The notes below the pieces were generated by a model. That model saw only the letters and a list, made by a program, of their open reading frames with translations, was not told the origin of the DNA and ran no database searches. From a virus, in IMG/VR virus record IMGVR_UViG_3300046535_001092, positions 33,164 to 97,163 of that record: a stretch of DNA of 64,000 bases. One strand, given 5' to 3'. The translations under genes and the position numbers were made by a program. Below, piece after piece: positions 38,904 through 49,182 of the stretch. Within the stretch, counting starts at the first letter, position 1, and every line of letters begins with the position of its first letter.

Positions 38904-39296
38904 TTAATCTCTCTTACGGAGGTCAGTGCTACCAATCTCGATGCGTGGGTAGGCTAGTAGAAGCCTATCGACAGAGTCATTCCACTTCTTTAGTATAGCC
39001 TGATTCTCTCTAGTACTCTGAGCCACCTGCTCTATGATTGTAGCAATCTGTTGGTGGGTTACTTTCTGACCGTCCTCTAGAGCATCTAGGTGCTCAGTGA
39101 GGGAGCTAATCTGGTTATTCATAACTGCTGATTGAATCCTAATCTGTTCAGCTACTTCTATAAGGTCTCTCTTGTCTGTCTCGAGTGCGCCGATCCTTTG
39201 GGTTACGCTAGCATATGCAACACCGGATAGGCTCACCACAACAACTAAAAGGAAACCAATTATCTTGTTCGTGAGGTTATCCATTGCCTTCTTCAT
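38904..39296 (-). CDS. membrane-anchored coiled-coil protein (spanin-like)
   Basis: 130 residues: a hydrophobic segment near 11-30 (IIGFLLVVVVSLSGVAYASV), then a long coiled coil to about 115. This is the layout of an i-spanin, which spans the periplasm in the last step of lysis, and it lies next to holin and endolysin. No outer-membrane lipoprotein partner seen, so the assignment is tentative. Confidence 0.55.
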   Translation of the reverse strand: MKKAMDNLTNKIIGFLLVVVVSLSGVAYASVTQRIGALETDKRDLIEVAEQIRIQSAVMNNQISSLTEHLDALEDGQKVTHQQIATIIEQVAQSTRENQAILKKWNDSVDRLLLAYPRIEIGSTDLRKRD

Positions 39297-39297
39297 T

Positions 39298-39741
39298 TCA
39301 GTGTCTGCTTAACATTGCTTGAAGCAGGACGGGGTTAGGGGACCAGTTGTTTGCATACGCTCCTTGGATTTTCTGTGCATTCTCAAAGCGGTCAACTGCT
39401 GGGGGGACTTTGCTGGAGGCGTTCGGTGGGGTAGGAGGAAGAGGTGCACCCGCTGGTGGCCCACCTGGTGGTGGGGGTTGGGGGGCACCCGCCCCTGCCC
39501 CTTGTGGGGGTGGGGGCATACCTTGTGGAGGTGCTCCTGGTGGGGGAGGTCCTCCTGGGCCTGGGGGTCCACCCTTGTCAGGGGGAGGAGCAGCCCATAG
39601 TCCGTTAGCAATAGTCTTAGGTAGAGGGGGAGGGCCTTGTGGGGGTTGAGGAGGTCCACCTTGAGGGGGTGGAGGCCCGCCAGGTGAGGGTGGCTGTGCG
39701 GCCATAGCCCTCTGCATCATCTGTTGTTGAAGTGGGTCCAT
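39298..39741 (-). CDS. proline-rich protein
   Basis: 147 residues, mostly PPPGGPP low complexity (about 18-110), then a short helix PAVDRFENAQKIQGAYANNW. Shares one base with the 1618-residue gene. Function unknown; such proteins may be linkers or membrane-active. Confidence 0.6.
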   Translation of the reverse strand: MDPLQQQMMQRAMAAQPPSPGGPPPPQGGPPQPPQGPPPLPKTIANGLWAAPPPDKGGPPGPGGPPPPGAPPQGMPPPPQGAGAGAPQPPPPGGPPAGAPLPPTPPNASSKVPPAVDRFENAQKIQGAYANNWSPNPVLLQAMLSRH

Positions 39742-42700
39742 TAGTATCTCTTAAGGAAGCCTAGGTCTACTGAAGACCCTGCTGGTGTCTCTGCTGATCC
39801 TGATGGAACAGTCTCACCTTTGGTTGGTAGTGTGTTGCGAAGACCAGGAATACCTGCTTGTGCTCTATTGGTGAGGTATTCGATTGGTGTTAGGTTATCT
39901 GAGGTTGTTTCTACTTCTCTAGGTTCGAAGAGTTTGTCTGACCCTTCCTTACGGTCTAGGGCCTCAGCTATAGGTCGAGTGACGTTAGTATAGCGAGAGA
40001 GGTAGTTCTTGGGAAAGGATGCCAAGTCTAGGACATCCTGGGCTGTTCTTAGTCCTGGAACATCTTTGAAAGCAGCCTTCGAAGCCCCGCTAATTTGAGA
40101 CTTCCAATTTTTTCCTCTATTAGATCCCATAGCCATACCTGCAGCAATTGGTAGACCATAGACGTTGGTCATGGCTCCAATTAGGGAGGCTGTCCTAGGG
40201 TGTTCTTTGACCCAGTCTTGTGGGGTGAGAGCGCCAGCGGCAACACCAACTCCAGTTCCAATACCTGCTTTCTTAACAACATTCATAGCAGCTTCTGGGG
40301 AGTCAGCTTGGAGGAGGTCAAGTAGACCTAGAGGAGAACGTTCGATACCAGCTGAGAGGCGGTTGAGGCCGATTCTAGCTAGGGGTTCGATGTTCTTGAG
40401 AATGGGATGAGATTGTAGGACCCCATAATAGCGTCCTGAGATAGGACCATCAGGCACCTTGGTGAAGGAATATTCTCCGATTTGTTCGGGGGAGAACCCT
40501 GTCCTACCCATATTACTTTTAAGGGCATTAGTAAACCCAGCCATTGTACGATGGATTGGGTTCTTTTGCAAGGCTGCTTCTAGGCCTGAGGCCTCCTCGG
40601 TGATGGGGGAGTTGAAGCCCTGCATGAAGTCAGCCTTGGCATTAGCTAGGCCACCATTCCTCATATTCTCGATGAATGGTTTGATCATCCTAGGGTTCTC
40701 TAGAAGGGAGGTAAGAATAGCCCCACTGTTAGAGGAACCATGACGCATCATAGATTCAGGGGAGAGCAGTCCAGCCATCTGGACCTTATTAAGGGTATCG
40801 ATGCCTTTCTCAAACTTGTTCTGATTCTCGACAAGCTGCTCAGCATTATTAAAGCCCTTACCATAGAAGGCTCTACCTAGGGATGGAAGCATATAGCCAG
40901 CCCCAGCACCTAAGAGGCCACTGGAGATTCTACCTAGAGGATCGGCTCCTTCTCCTGAGCCTAGAGGATCCTGTCTAGCACCCTCTTCACCGCCTACAGC
41001 ACCTAGACCGAGACGAACTGCAAGGAGTGGATCGATACCACCCTTGTCAGACTGTGCTCTGGCCCATGCGGTTAATGCTGCACGTCTAGCTTCTGGAGGA
41101 ATGTCTGGTTGGTCTAGTTCAAGGTTACCTGCTTGGGCTGTGAGGTCATCTACGCCCTTTAAGGTTTGGGCGTCGATAGCCTCCGGGCCTTGAGCAGCCG
41201 CTGCAGCCTTCTTAGCGTCTCTAGCTGCTTTGGCCGCGATAGTGGCTTTAGAAGTTTGAGCAGTTGTATCTGCAGCCTGAGCTGTGGAGACATTGGGGTT
41301 AATCTCCGGTGAGACCTCTTGGTTGAGGAATTTACGAAGGGTATCTGGACCCCCACTCTTGGTCTCTAAGCCTGCCTTACGAGCAGCATCCCCTACGGAG
41401 ATGCCTAGGTAACGCTTAGCTAGAGGATTGATGTTGGGGTCAGTCTGAGCCGTTCTAGAGGCCATTCCTGCAGCATCTAGGGGACTTCTGGCAACCATAC
41501 GCATTGGGATGGCACCTTGAGGTAGATCCTCAGCGGGACCCTCAGCGATTGGGGAGGTTGATGGAGCAGGGACATCTGGTGGTGGAGCAGCACCTGGAGC
41601 GATAGCCTTGAGTTCCTCTGCGACTGCGGGAGGAACCTCAGGGGCAGCAGGAGCAGGGGGAGTTGGAGGTGGTTGTGGTGCAATGGGAGCTGCACCTTGA
41701 GCTGGTGGTGGAGGAGCTTCAGGCGGAAGGGGAGGCTTAGCCATCTGCTCAAAGAGATCCTGACCACCTGGAGGAGGTGGAGGTTCTGGCATACCTGGTA
41801 GGGCAGCTTGAGCCTCTGGAGGTGGCTGAGAGATACCTGGGATCTTACCCTTCTCAAAGTTAATCTTACCAACCTGAGGGGTCTTGTTCTCGATGTTGGA
41901 GACGGCTTCTAGAGTTGGAAGGGAGGGTTCTACCTCGGCTTTGCCTAAGGTGGGTGGTGGAGTCTCGGCATCAATTCCAGGCTCATGTAGTTCGTCTGGT
42001 TCGGGGATGTCGAATGGAGCCTCATCTGGAAGCTTATTAGCAGCTGCTTTAGCAGCATTCTGCTCATCTAGAAGTTTAGATACTTCGTTATAATCAATAG
42101 GTGGTCTGGGGTTATCATTATATGGGAAGCTAGTACCATACTCACCCTTTAGTCTACCTTGAGCTATCTTACGGATAGCATTCATGGTGGCGTTGGTCTT
42201 GGAGCCTGGTTTAGCCTTTAGAAGTCTATCAGCTTGGGCAATGACTTGTCCTCTGGTTCCATAGCCACCCTCACCAATAACATCATGGTAGATGGGTGCT
42301 CCACCAGAACCAGCTACAATATCAGCCTGACCTCCTGCAGCGTTACCTGTTAATGCAGCTTTACCCTCTAGTTGGTTCCATGTTCTAGGGGTATAGTCCA
42401 CGGTGCTCATCTCGTCGATGAATCTTTTAACCTCACGCTCTTCCTCTGGAGATAGAGGAGTGTGTGGAGGCTGTGGGACCCTGGTCTTAACAGGTTTACC
42501 AGTCTTAGGATTAATCTTGGGATGGTCTACGACTGGAGATGGGTTAGCCTCTGGTGAGGTAACTCCTGGCATATCTGGTGGAACCTCAGCCGCTGCTGGA
42601 GCGGGAGGGGTGGATGGTGGGGGTTCTGGAGCTGCTGCTACTGGAGCGGCTGGTGGTTCGTCTGCAGGTGGAGGAATATCCTCTACCTTAGATGCAATAG

Positions 42701-44597
42701 GATACTTAGAGTTGATGTCGTCTAGAGCAGAAGCAGGAGGATTACCATTCTCAGCTAGTCTAACAGCTTTCTCGTGAGGGATACCCTTATTCATCCATGC
42801 ATCGTAGATGGCACGGGCACGAGTACCTTCGGGTGGAGCTTCGGCTGTGGGCGTACGACCCTGTGGACCGACTGAGGGTTGATTGGTCTTGACGCCAGCT
42901 ACATCGCTAGGCGTACGAGTAGCCTGACGGTCAAGGATATCATTCCTGACTCTAGCTGCTTTAGCTTCGGGAGTGGGGGCTGGTGCTGGAGCAGGAGGTG
43001 GTGGGGGTGGTTCGTCTGGAGGAGGTGCAGCTGCTACTGGAGGTGGTTCCTCAGCTGGTGGCTCTTTACCTTCTACCTGTGCCTTACCCTTTTCAGACAT
43101 CTGGTCAAGCATCTCAGGCGACTTGTAAGGTGCCGGAGGTTCGCCTGCGGGGGCGGTAGGGGCTGGCTTAGGCTTGATGGGAGCTGGGCCTGAGGCTGGG
43201 GCTGCACCAACTTCGGGGGGAACCTCTTTCGGGAAGATTCCCATAGCAGCATTAGCGATGGCCTTGTCTGGGGTTGCACCTTTGGCGATCCAGGCATCAT
43301 AGCTTCGTCTGGCAGCTGAGTCACCTTCGGGTGGGGGAACTAGACTATCTAGGTCCTCTTCACCTTCGGCAGGCTTGAACGTGCTTGTAAGGGTCTGTTT
43401 ACCACCTGGGACTTTAGTAGAGTAGGTATCTTTGACAACCTTGTTCTCAACCATGTCACCTGCGGCCAGCGCATCATCAATCCGTCTCTTAGCCTCAGCC
43501 TCTGTCTCAGCTGTCGCCTTAGCCTTAATAGACTTATCTAGTCCTGCAGCCTGATCTCTAGCATCAGCCATCTTCTTGGCTTCGATCTTAGCATCTTCAG
43601 CTGCTTGCATAGATTCAGCTGTAGAGTGGGCCTTAGCCACTTCGACCTTTGTGTCAACGGCCTTAGAGACTGGCTTAGGAAGCTTAGGGGAGGCAGCATT
43701 CTCGCGGGCTAGGATCTCGGCTGCAGTCTTATGTTCGAGAGTGGTGAGGGGACGGTTGGAATTGGCAGCTGTAACGATGTCCTCTGTGTTGGGGAGGGCT
43801 GGCTTATTGTAGGGTGCCTCGAATCTATTCTTGATAGCCTGACGAATAGGGGTACGCTCACCTGGGCGGTAGGGAGCATTCTTGGCTGAGACCTTAGCTA
43901 CAGGAGGGGCTGGTGGTGGTGCAGATGGACCTCCTGGGGGTGGGGGAGGATTGCCTCCTGGAGGGCCTGGACGAAGCTGTAGGTCAGAGCCTGGAGGGGC
44001 TGGGTGGAGGGGGAGGTCGAAGTCTGGAGGAGCACCTGGACCAGGGGGTGGGGGAGGTGGGGGAGGAGTCTTAGGCTCGACAATGGGATTCTTATCTACG
44101 AAGGTTGGACCACCATGGATACCATGAGCCACACCTACTCCACCCATGAGGGCGTTAGCACCACCCATGACACGCTCTAGTGGCTTCTTCTCGGTGTCTA
44201 GGGCCTGTGCCGCACCATGAGTGCCGATGAGAGCATTAGCTCCCATAGAGGCTGCTTTGACCGGGAGGCTCGCTCCACCTGAGCCAAACATAGCAAGGAT
44301 ATTGGCTACGGTTTCTGGGTTGATGGAATTAGCCGCACCTGTAACGAACCCCTTTAGCTGCTCCCTAACCTTGTCGTGCAGGAATTTGTTAGGGTCTTCG
44401 GCTGGGTTGGCGATGTCCTTGGTTTGGGCTGAGCTGGCAAACTTCTCCAAAGCTTCCTTAGCCTTAGGGAAGTGCTCGGTGATCGGAGTTTCAGCAAACT
44501 TCTCTACAGACTTCACTCCAGGCTTGACAAAGTTCATCACCTTGTCGATGAGAGACTGTTCGTCTGGAGGTAGAGGGACATTCTTATTACGAGGCAT
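39741..44597 (-). CDS. very large proline-rich protein
   Basis: 1618 residues, the largest gene. N-terminal 1-160 has helical/hydrophobic stretches (AMFGSGGASLPVKAASMGAN); 170-240 and 480-560 are Pro-rich; several helices occur between. A motif RSYDAWIAKGATPDKAIANAAMG (about 428-450) recurs as RAIYDAWMNKGIPHEKAVRLAENG (about 590-612), an internal duplication. From about 750 there are FPYNDNPRPPIDYNEV and large low-complexity segments; the last 350 residues look ordered. Size, position and composition resemble internal virion or ejection proteins; unassigned. Confidence 0.65.
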   Translation of the reverse strand: MPRNKNVPLPPDEQSLIDKVMNFVKPGVKSVEKFAETPITEHFPKAKEALEKFASSAQTKDIANPAEDPNKFLHDKVREQLKGFVTGAANSINPETVANILAMFGSGGASLPVKAASMGANALIGTHGAAQALDTEKKPLERVMGGANALMGGVGVAHGIHGGPTFVDKNPIVEPKTPPPPPPPPGPGAPPDFDLPLHPAPPGSDLQLRPGPPGGNPPPPPGGPSAPPPAPPVAKVSAKNAPYRPGERTPIRQAIKNRFEAPYNKPALPNTEDIVTAANSNRPLTTLEHKTAAEILARENAASPKLPKPVSKAVDTKVEVAKAHSTAESMQAAEDAKIEAKKMADARDQAAGLDKSIKAKATAETEAEAKRRIDDALAAGDMVENKVVKDTYSTKVPGGKQTLTSTFKPAEGEEDLDSLVPPPEGDSAARRSYDAWIAKGATPDKAIANAAMGIFPKEVPPEVGAAPASGPAPIKPKPAPTAPAGEPPAPYKSPEMLDQMSEKGKAQVEGKEPPAEEPPPVAAAPPPDEPPPPPPAPAPAPTPEAKAARVRNDILDRQATRTPSDVAGVKTNQPSVGPQGRTPTAEAPPEGTRARAIYDAWMNKGIPHEKAVRLAENGNPPASALDDINSKYPIASKVEDIPPPADEPPAAPVAAAPEPPPSTPPAPAAAEVPPDMPGVTSPEANPSPVVDHPKINPKTGKPVKTRVPQPPHTPLSPEEEREVKRFIDEMSTVDYTPRTWNQLEGKAALTGNAAGGQADIVAGSGGAPIYHDVIGEGGYGTRGQVIAQADRLLKAKPGSKTNATMNAIRKIAQGRLKGEYGTSFPYNDNPRPPIDYNEVSKLLDEQNAAKAAANKLPDEAPFDIPEPDELHEPGIDAETPPPTLGKAEVEPSLPTLEAVSNIENKTPQVGKINFEKGKIPGISQPPPEAQAALPGMPEPPPPPGGQDLFEQMAKPPLPPEAPPPPAQGAAPIAPQPPPTPPAPAAPEVPPAVAEELKAIAPGAAPPPDVPAPSTSPIAEGPAEDLPQGAIPMRMVARSPLDAAGMASRTAQTDPNINPLAKRYLGISVGDAARKAGLETKSGGPDTLRKFLNQEVSPEINPNVSTAQAADTTAQTSKATIAAKAARDAKKAAAAAQGPEAIDAQTLKGVDDLTAQAGNLELDQPDIPPEARRAALTAWARAQSDKGGIDPLLAVRLGLGAVGGEEGARQDPLGSGEGADPLGRISSGLLGAGAGYMLPSLGRAFYGKGFNNAEQLVENQNKFEKGIDTLNKVQMAGLLSPESMMRHGSSNSGAILTSLLENPRMIKPFIENMRNGGLANAKADFMQGFNSPITEEASGLEAALQKNPIHRTMAGFTNALKSNMGRTGFSPEQIGEYSFTKVPDGPISGRYYGVLQSHPILKNIEPLARIGLNRLSAGIERSPLGLLDLLQADSPEAAMNVVKKAGIGTGVGVAAGALTPQDWVKEHPRTASLIGAMTNVYGLPIAAGMAMGSNRGKNWKSQISGASKAAFKDVPGLRTAQDVLDLASFPKNYLSRYTNVTRPIAEALDRKEGSDKLFEPREVETTSDNLTPIEYLTNRAQAGIPGLRNTLPTKGETVPSGSAETPAGSSVDLGFLKRY

Positions 44598-45799
44598 TAT
44601 TTGGCTCCAATAGCTGTCATGGCTTCTCTAACCTTCTCACGATATAACTCGGGATCTTCGCCTGGGGGTGCAGTATATAGTCCGGCGTCGAAGAACTGGT
44701 CTACGGTGAGGGACTTCTTTCTACCGTTATTGTCTTGGATCATCCCACGAACATCTGCCTGGACATTTCTATCTGTGATGGAGTTGATTAGGGCTGCAGC
44801 AACCTGAGGCTTGTCTTGAGGTTTAGCTGAGGAGAACTTAGATGCAAGAGCTTTATCGTAGAGGCCTAGGGTAGCTGCACGAGGAGCAGGCTCATTGCCC
44901 TTCCTAAGGGTCTTTGGGTTCATGTCGGTTGGGAATGCAGCTCCAGGTTTAACCCAGACTGTCTTATGGTTACCTTGGGCATCATCGTATTGGAAGAACT
45001 CTGGGGCTGGACCCTGGGGACCAACAGGTGGTCTAGACCGAATAACTGGTCGTTCACCCTTCTTGCCCATAATAACATGACCATTTTCATCTTTGGCAGT
45101 CTCATACTTACCTGTAGCTTCGTTGAAAGTCATGAGGGGTTCTTCAAGCTCCGCTGGGGTGGGCTTGGGATGGAAGATGGCTTCTGCTGGAGGATTCTCA
45201 CCTTTCTGCATAACAGATCTCATCATGATCCATCGTTCGAGGTCGGTTCCCTGTTGAAATTCTGGAGACTTAGTAAGGGCCTGTAGTTTACTATTTCTAT
45301 CCTGCTCCATGCGATAGTCAGCTGAACCCTTATAGGTCTTGGTGATGGGGACTGAGGAATCTGCAACGGAGGGGGATTGGGTGTCCTGCATGGGAGCTAC
45401 TTGACCTAGTGGGGCACCTACTCCTGTCATCTGCTTGGATGGGAGTGTGGCTCCTCCAGTTACATCTACGGAAGATGGGTCAATCTGTTGGAGTCTATCG
45501 GCTGTAGCTCCAGTGACAGCACCTGGGGGAATTCTATTCTGGAAGACCTGATCTGCTTTCTCTTTACGCTCTAAGGCTAGAGCATTCCTCTCCTCAGCTA
45601 GAGACTTGGCATTCTCATCTCTATATGAGATCATACTCTCTTTATCCCTACGGTCAAGCTCATCGAGCATAGCTTGTCTAGCATCCATACGCTTACGGGC
45701 GAGGATGTTCTGGAGCTGTGTAGAGACAGCTAGACCAGGTGAGACATACTGATGGTATGCTGAGTATGGTTCAGGATCTTCGTAATCGTTGTTTGCCAT
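44597..45799 (-). CDS. structural-block protein with long coiled coil
   Basis: 400 residues. A coiled coil at about 35-90 (ARKRMDARQAMLDELDRRDKESMISYRDENAKSLAEERN in pieces), Pro/Gln-rich middle, then a helical C-terminus (QVAAALINSITDRNVQADVRGMI). Probably virion-associated. Not recognised. Shares one base with the 1618-residue gene. Confidence 0.65.
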   Translation of the reverse strand: MANNDYEDPEPYSAYHQYVSPGLAVSTQLQNILARKRMDARQAMLDELDRRDKESMISYRDENAKSLAEERNALALERKEKADQVFQNRIPPGAVTGATADRLQQIDPSSVDVTGGATLPSKQMTGVGAPLGQVAPMQDTQSPSVADSSVPITKTYKGSADYRMEQDRNSKLQALTKSPEFQQGTDLERWIMMRSVMQKGENPPAEAIFHPKPTPAELEEPLMTFNEATGKYETAKDENGHVIMGKKGERPVIRSRPPVGPQGPAPEFFQYDDAQGNHKTVWVKPGAAFPTDMNPKTLRKGNEPAPRAATLGLYDKALASKFSSAKPQDKPQVAAALINSITDRNVQADVRGMIQDNNGRKKSLTVDQFFDAGLYTAPPGEDPELYREKVREAMTAIGAK

Positions 45800-45807
45800 T
45801 GTTAACC

Positions 45808-47001
45808 TTAGGAGAAGATACCCTTAATGAAGTGTCCAGCCTGAGACATCCAGTTGGGATCAGCTTGGGAGAGTGCACCAATGCCTCCGGTGATTAGGGA
45901 GCCTGCATTGGCAATGTTGTCGGCTGTGGTTGGACCTTCCGGCCACACACTTCCACCTGGAGCTAGTCTCTGGGTAAGCATGGGTTCTAGGGTGCCTGCA
46001 GCCTGCTTCTGTGCAGCTGAGGGGGCTAGGAAGCCTGCCCCCATGTCGGGGAGTTTAATCTGCTTACCATTGAAGGAGCCAATGGTTGGGGGTTGGTAGC
46101 CGTGGGTTTGGTTGGTAAGGTAGTTGGTAACCATCAACTTACGTAGGGCGTCAGACTCGTTAGAGTTACGAGCAGTCTGGGCCGCGATTCTATCTCTATC
46201 TAGGTTACGTTGATTGTTAACGTTGGTGTCAGCATAGGTGCCTAGAGACTTGGAGATCTGGTCCCAGGCATCTGAGGCAGTCTTTCCCTTCTTCATGAGG
46301 TCTTCGATCTGCTGACCAATCTGTGCTTTACCTGCGGCAGCTCCCACACCACCTACGGCAGGGTTAGTGCCTCCTGCTGTTAGGGCACCATTGTTGAGGG
46401 CTACCTCACCACCTGCGGAGTCTGTAAGGGGGCCTGAGGCAAGTGGAGCTAGACTTGCTGCTCCACCAGCACCTCCTGCAGCAGCACCTGCGGCGGCTGC
46501 GGCACTGAAGTCTGCTCCAGCTGTCGAGGCGAGGCCTGTGCTAGCAAGAGGAAGGGAGATAGGGGTTGAGGCTAGGGTTCCTCCGGCTGCTGCGCTTCCT
46601 GAGGCACCACCCATCGCTCCAGCGTTTCCGGCCATAAGAGCTGGAGCTACTACGCCACCAAGTCCTGCACCGAAACCTACCTGTAACCATGACTCTGGAT
46701 GGGACCAGAAGCCGTGATGCTCCTTAGTGTCCCAATCACCTGTTGTGGTGTTGAACTCTTTGAAGTGATCTTCATCTCCATTGATCTCAGAGCCATGAGA
46801 ATAGTCTGCGAATGCCTGAGGATTATCTTTATTTAATCCTATCATGCCACCGCCGATATCCTCAATTTCTTCTGGGGTTGTGCCAGGATTGGGGACGAAT
46901 GGCTTGCCGCTATTTACTTGATCGTAAAAGCCAGCCCTCTTCCTAATATCATACCACTTAGCAAGAGCCTGTTCGGTTGTTAGTCCTGTATATAGTCCCA
47001 T
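45808..47001 (-). CDS. Ala/Gly-rich hydrophobic structural-block protein
   Basis: 397 residues. An ordered start (TTEQALAKWYDIRKRAGFYD) is followed by a long Gly/Ala-rich hydrophobic region at about 110-210 that could enter membranes, and a C-terminal helix-rich part with ARNSNESDALRKLMVTNYL. Resembles ejection proteins that form a channel in the host envelope; this is inference. Confidence 0.6.
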   Translation of the reverse strand: MGLYTGLTTEQALAKWYDIRKRAGFYDQVNSGKPFVPNPGTTPEEIEDIGGGMIGLNKDNPQAFADYSHGSEINGDEDHFKEFNTTTGDWDTKEHHGFWSHPESWLQVGFGAGLGGVVAPALMAGNAGAMGGASGSAAAGGTLASTPISLPLASTGLASTAGADFSAAAAAGAAAGGAGGAASLAPLASGPLTDSAGGEVALNNGALTAGGTNPAVGGVGAAAGKAQIGQQIEDLMKKGKTASDAWDQISKSLGTYADTNVNNQRNLDRDRIAAQTARNSNESDALRKLMVTNYLTNQTHGYQPPTIGSFNGKQIKLPDMGAGFLAPSAAQKQAAGTLEPMLTQRLAPGGSVWPEGPTTADNIANAGSLITGGIGALSQADPNWMSQAGHFIKGIFS

Positions 47002-47013
47002 TATATTATCCTG

Positions 47014-48120
47014 TTAGATTCCTGGAGGGGTGCCTGTGGAGTTGAGCCAGTTCCAACGGTTCGCCCAGTTCTGGGAATCGAGACCGAGTTGGCCCGAAGC
47101 AAGCATTGCATTGATTTCGCCTAGCTCCTTCTGTAGGGCTAGTTGCTGATCGGCTGTGAGGAGGGTGCCCATCTCTTGGAGGGCCTGAGTGATTTCACCT
47201 CTACGGGCTGTTAGCTCATTTTGCATGAGGGAGGCCTGGAGGGAGCCTGTAGCCTGAGCTGCGTGTTCTGAGGAGAGTCTACGCTCAGCACCTAGATTAG
47301 CATCAGGACCCTCTGATTCAGCCAGCTGGTCAATGTAGTCTCTAGCACCTCTAGTCTGCTGGGCACCAAAGGCGTTGACCTGGTTGGCAATGATTGGGTC
47401 TTTAGGGTCTAAGGCTAGAGACTGTGAGGCCCTGCTCATGAGCATGTTGTAAAGATCATTTGAGCGGGGGTCTCGGCCTGAGGTGAACATCGAAGAGATA
47501 TCTCCGAAACTAGATCCTGCTTGTCCATTAAGACTGCCTGCACCACCGGCACCGCCTCCGCCCCAAGCATCACCATTAGCATTAGAGACAAGTTTCCAAT
47601 TACCCTGACTATCATTAACACGATATAGCACACCATTAATATAAAGGGAGTCTCTACGACCATATTCGTCAGTTGGGCCATCTTGGGTAATATAGCCCTT
47701 CTGCTGTAGGCTATTCTTAAGCTGGTCAATCCCTGTATGATCTTTGTTATCATTGCTAAGCGCGTTGTTTGGTAACGACTTTGCAATATCGTTAAAGTCA
47801 TTCGAAAGTTTTGTGTTATCCACCTGTGGCATCGGGATGGTACCAGAGGTCGAACCATCGGGATTCTTCGTGCCACCTTGGATAGGAGTCGTACTACCAC
47901 TACCAGCTGGAACGCCACCAGAGCCAGGTTGTGGGGTTGTTGTACCTGGATAAGTTCCACTTGTACTTGTAGAAGGAGTAGTAGTAGTGTCAGGCGGTTG
48001 GGTAACTGGCCCATTAGATCCAAACCCACCAGGTCTTAGCCCTGTAGGTGAGGAGGTAGGCTGGGTCGTATTAGTGGTACGCTGGTTAGCTCGGGTAATT
48101 GTAGGATCGTCTAGGGCCAT
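47014..48120 (-). CDS. structural-block protein, disordered N-term, helical C-term
   Basis: 368 residues. The first 110 are Thr/Pro/Gly-rich; 120-180 are ordered (YITQDGPTDEYGRRDSLYINGVLYRVND), the last 170 are helices (SRASQSLALDPKDPIIANQVNAF). It may be an internal virion or ejection protein. No family recognised. Next to three tandem paralogues. Confidence 0.65.
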   Translation of the reverse strand: MALDDPTITRANQRTTNTTQPTSSPTGLRPGGFGSNGPVTQPPDTTTTPSTSTSGTYPGTTTPQPGSGGVPAGSGSTTPIQGGTKNPDGSTSGTIPMPQVDNTKLSNDFNDIAKSLPNNALSNDNKDHTGIDQLKNSLQQKGYITQDGPTDEYGRRDSLYINGVLYRVNDSQGNWKLVSNANGDAWGGGGAGGAGSLNGQAGSSFGDISSMFTSGRDPRSNDLYNMLMSRASQSLALDPKDPIIANQVNAFGAQQTRGARDYIDQLAESEGPDANLGAERRLSSEHAAQATGSLQASLMQNELTARRGEITQALQEMGTLLTADQQLALQKELGEINAMLASGQLGLDSQNWANRWNWLNSTGTPPGI

Positions 48121-48129
48121 TATAATTCC

Positions 48130-48669
48130 TTAAGAGGTTGGCTCGATATTGTAGGACACAATGATCGTTAGGGTATTTGCAGCGTTGCCGCCAGTGAGCA
48201 CACCTGAACCATTGTTATCCATGAAGACTTGTAGGGGTGAGTTATCGTTAGATGCCTTTGCAATGGTGGCTGCAACGGAGATCGACCCATTTGCACTTGG
48301 AAAGATGGCTACTGGGGACAAGTCCACACAACTCACGTAACCGAGGGCAAGGAAGGTGCTTACATCCGTAATAGCTCCTGCCGTGCTATTGTTGACAAGG
48401 GGGTTACACATGTAGTCGGTTGTGGTGTTCTGAACCCCTATAGCAGCAAAGGTCGTATTAATGTTCGTGTAGGCCCCAGCTGCAAAACTTCCTGTTAGGG
48501 AGACGGCTATGGGCTTAATCCTAAAACCAGATCCAGGTGCTGAGACAATGTCAATTGGAGTTGTAGGGAGTGCTTTGATTTCGGCATTCGTTAGGATGGC
48601 CCGGACAATATGATGTCTGGCTGTGCCACCAGCACTATCAGCCGAAAATATAGTAGAAAGACTTGCCAT
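48130..48669 (-). CDS. tandem beta protein 3 of 3
   Basis: 179 residues. LTNAEIKALPTTPIDIVSAPG starts a conserved block and LTGGNAANTLTIIVSYNIEP ends it; the other two neighbours have ALPTTPI and LTGGNAAN too. The middle is variable beta strand. Probably a trimeric or jelly-roll decoration or spike; role unknown. Shares one base with the next copy. Confidence 0.7.
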   Translation of the reverse strand: MASLSTIFSADSAGGTARHHIVRAILTNAEIKALPTTPIDIVSAPGSGFRIKPIAVSLTGSFAAGAYTNINTTFAAIGVQNTTTDYMCNPLVNNSTAGAITDVSTFLALGYVSCVDLSPVAIFPSANGSISVAATIAKASNDNSPLQVFMDNNGSGVLTGGNAANTLTIIVSYNIEPTS

Positions 48670-49178
48670 TAGACAGGCTCCGCAACATAGTAAAGGGTAA
48701 CTCGTAGGGTGTTGGCAGCATTGCCTCCGGTAAGGTTACCGCTACCGTTGTTATCCATAGAGATTCTGATAACCTGGTTATCAACATCGGGGATACCAGG
48801 TGAAGCTGTGGGATAGTTCCACTCAGTAGAGCCAGAAGCAGCTCCTGAACCTAAGATAGTGGCTAGATTAACCAAGTCAATTGGGTGGTTCTGGGCGTTA
48901 CCAAAGATAGCTGATACTGCTGTGGCCGCTGTATTCATGCTATTGTCATTGACACAGAGGGGGGCCATTACCCAGTAGCCACTAGGAACATCTAATTGGA
49001 CTGTAGAATATGTGGTGTTAATGTTGGTGTAGGCACCTGCAGCAAACTTCGTTTCAGCTGTCCCACCTAGGATACGTGTACGGAATCCTGAACCCTGAGC
49101 CGCAATCACAGTGATTGGTGTGGTAGGAAGGGCCTTAATTTGTGCGTCAGTGAGAATAGTGATTGAACGTTTTAACAT
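48669..49178 (-). CDS. tandem beta protein 2 of 3
   Basis: 169 residues, paralogue of its neighbours: ILTDAQIKALPTTPITVIAAQG at the start and MDNNGSGNLTGGNAANTLRVTLYYV at the end, with NNGSG shared with copy 3. A duplicated family diverging in the central part, as seen in surface-exposed proteins. Confidence 0.7.
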   Translation of the reverse strand: MLKRSITILTDAQIKALPTTPITVIAAQGSGFRTRILGGTAETKFAAGAYTNINTTYSTVQLDVPSGYWVMAPLCVNDNSMNTAATAVSAIFGNAQNHPIDLVNLATILGSGAASGSTEWNYPTASPGIPDVDNQVIRISMDNNGSGNLTGGNAANTLRVTLYYVAEPV

Positions 49179-49182
49179 GATG

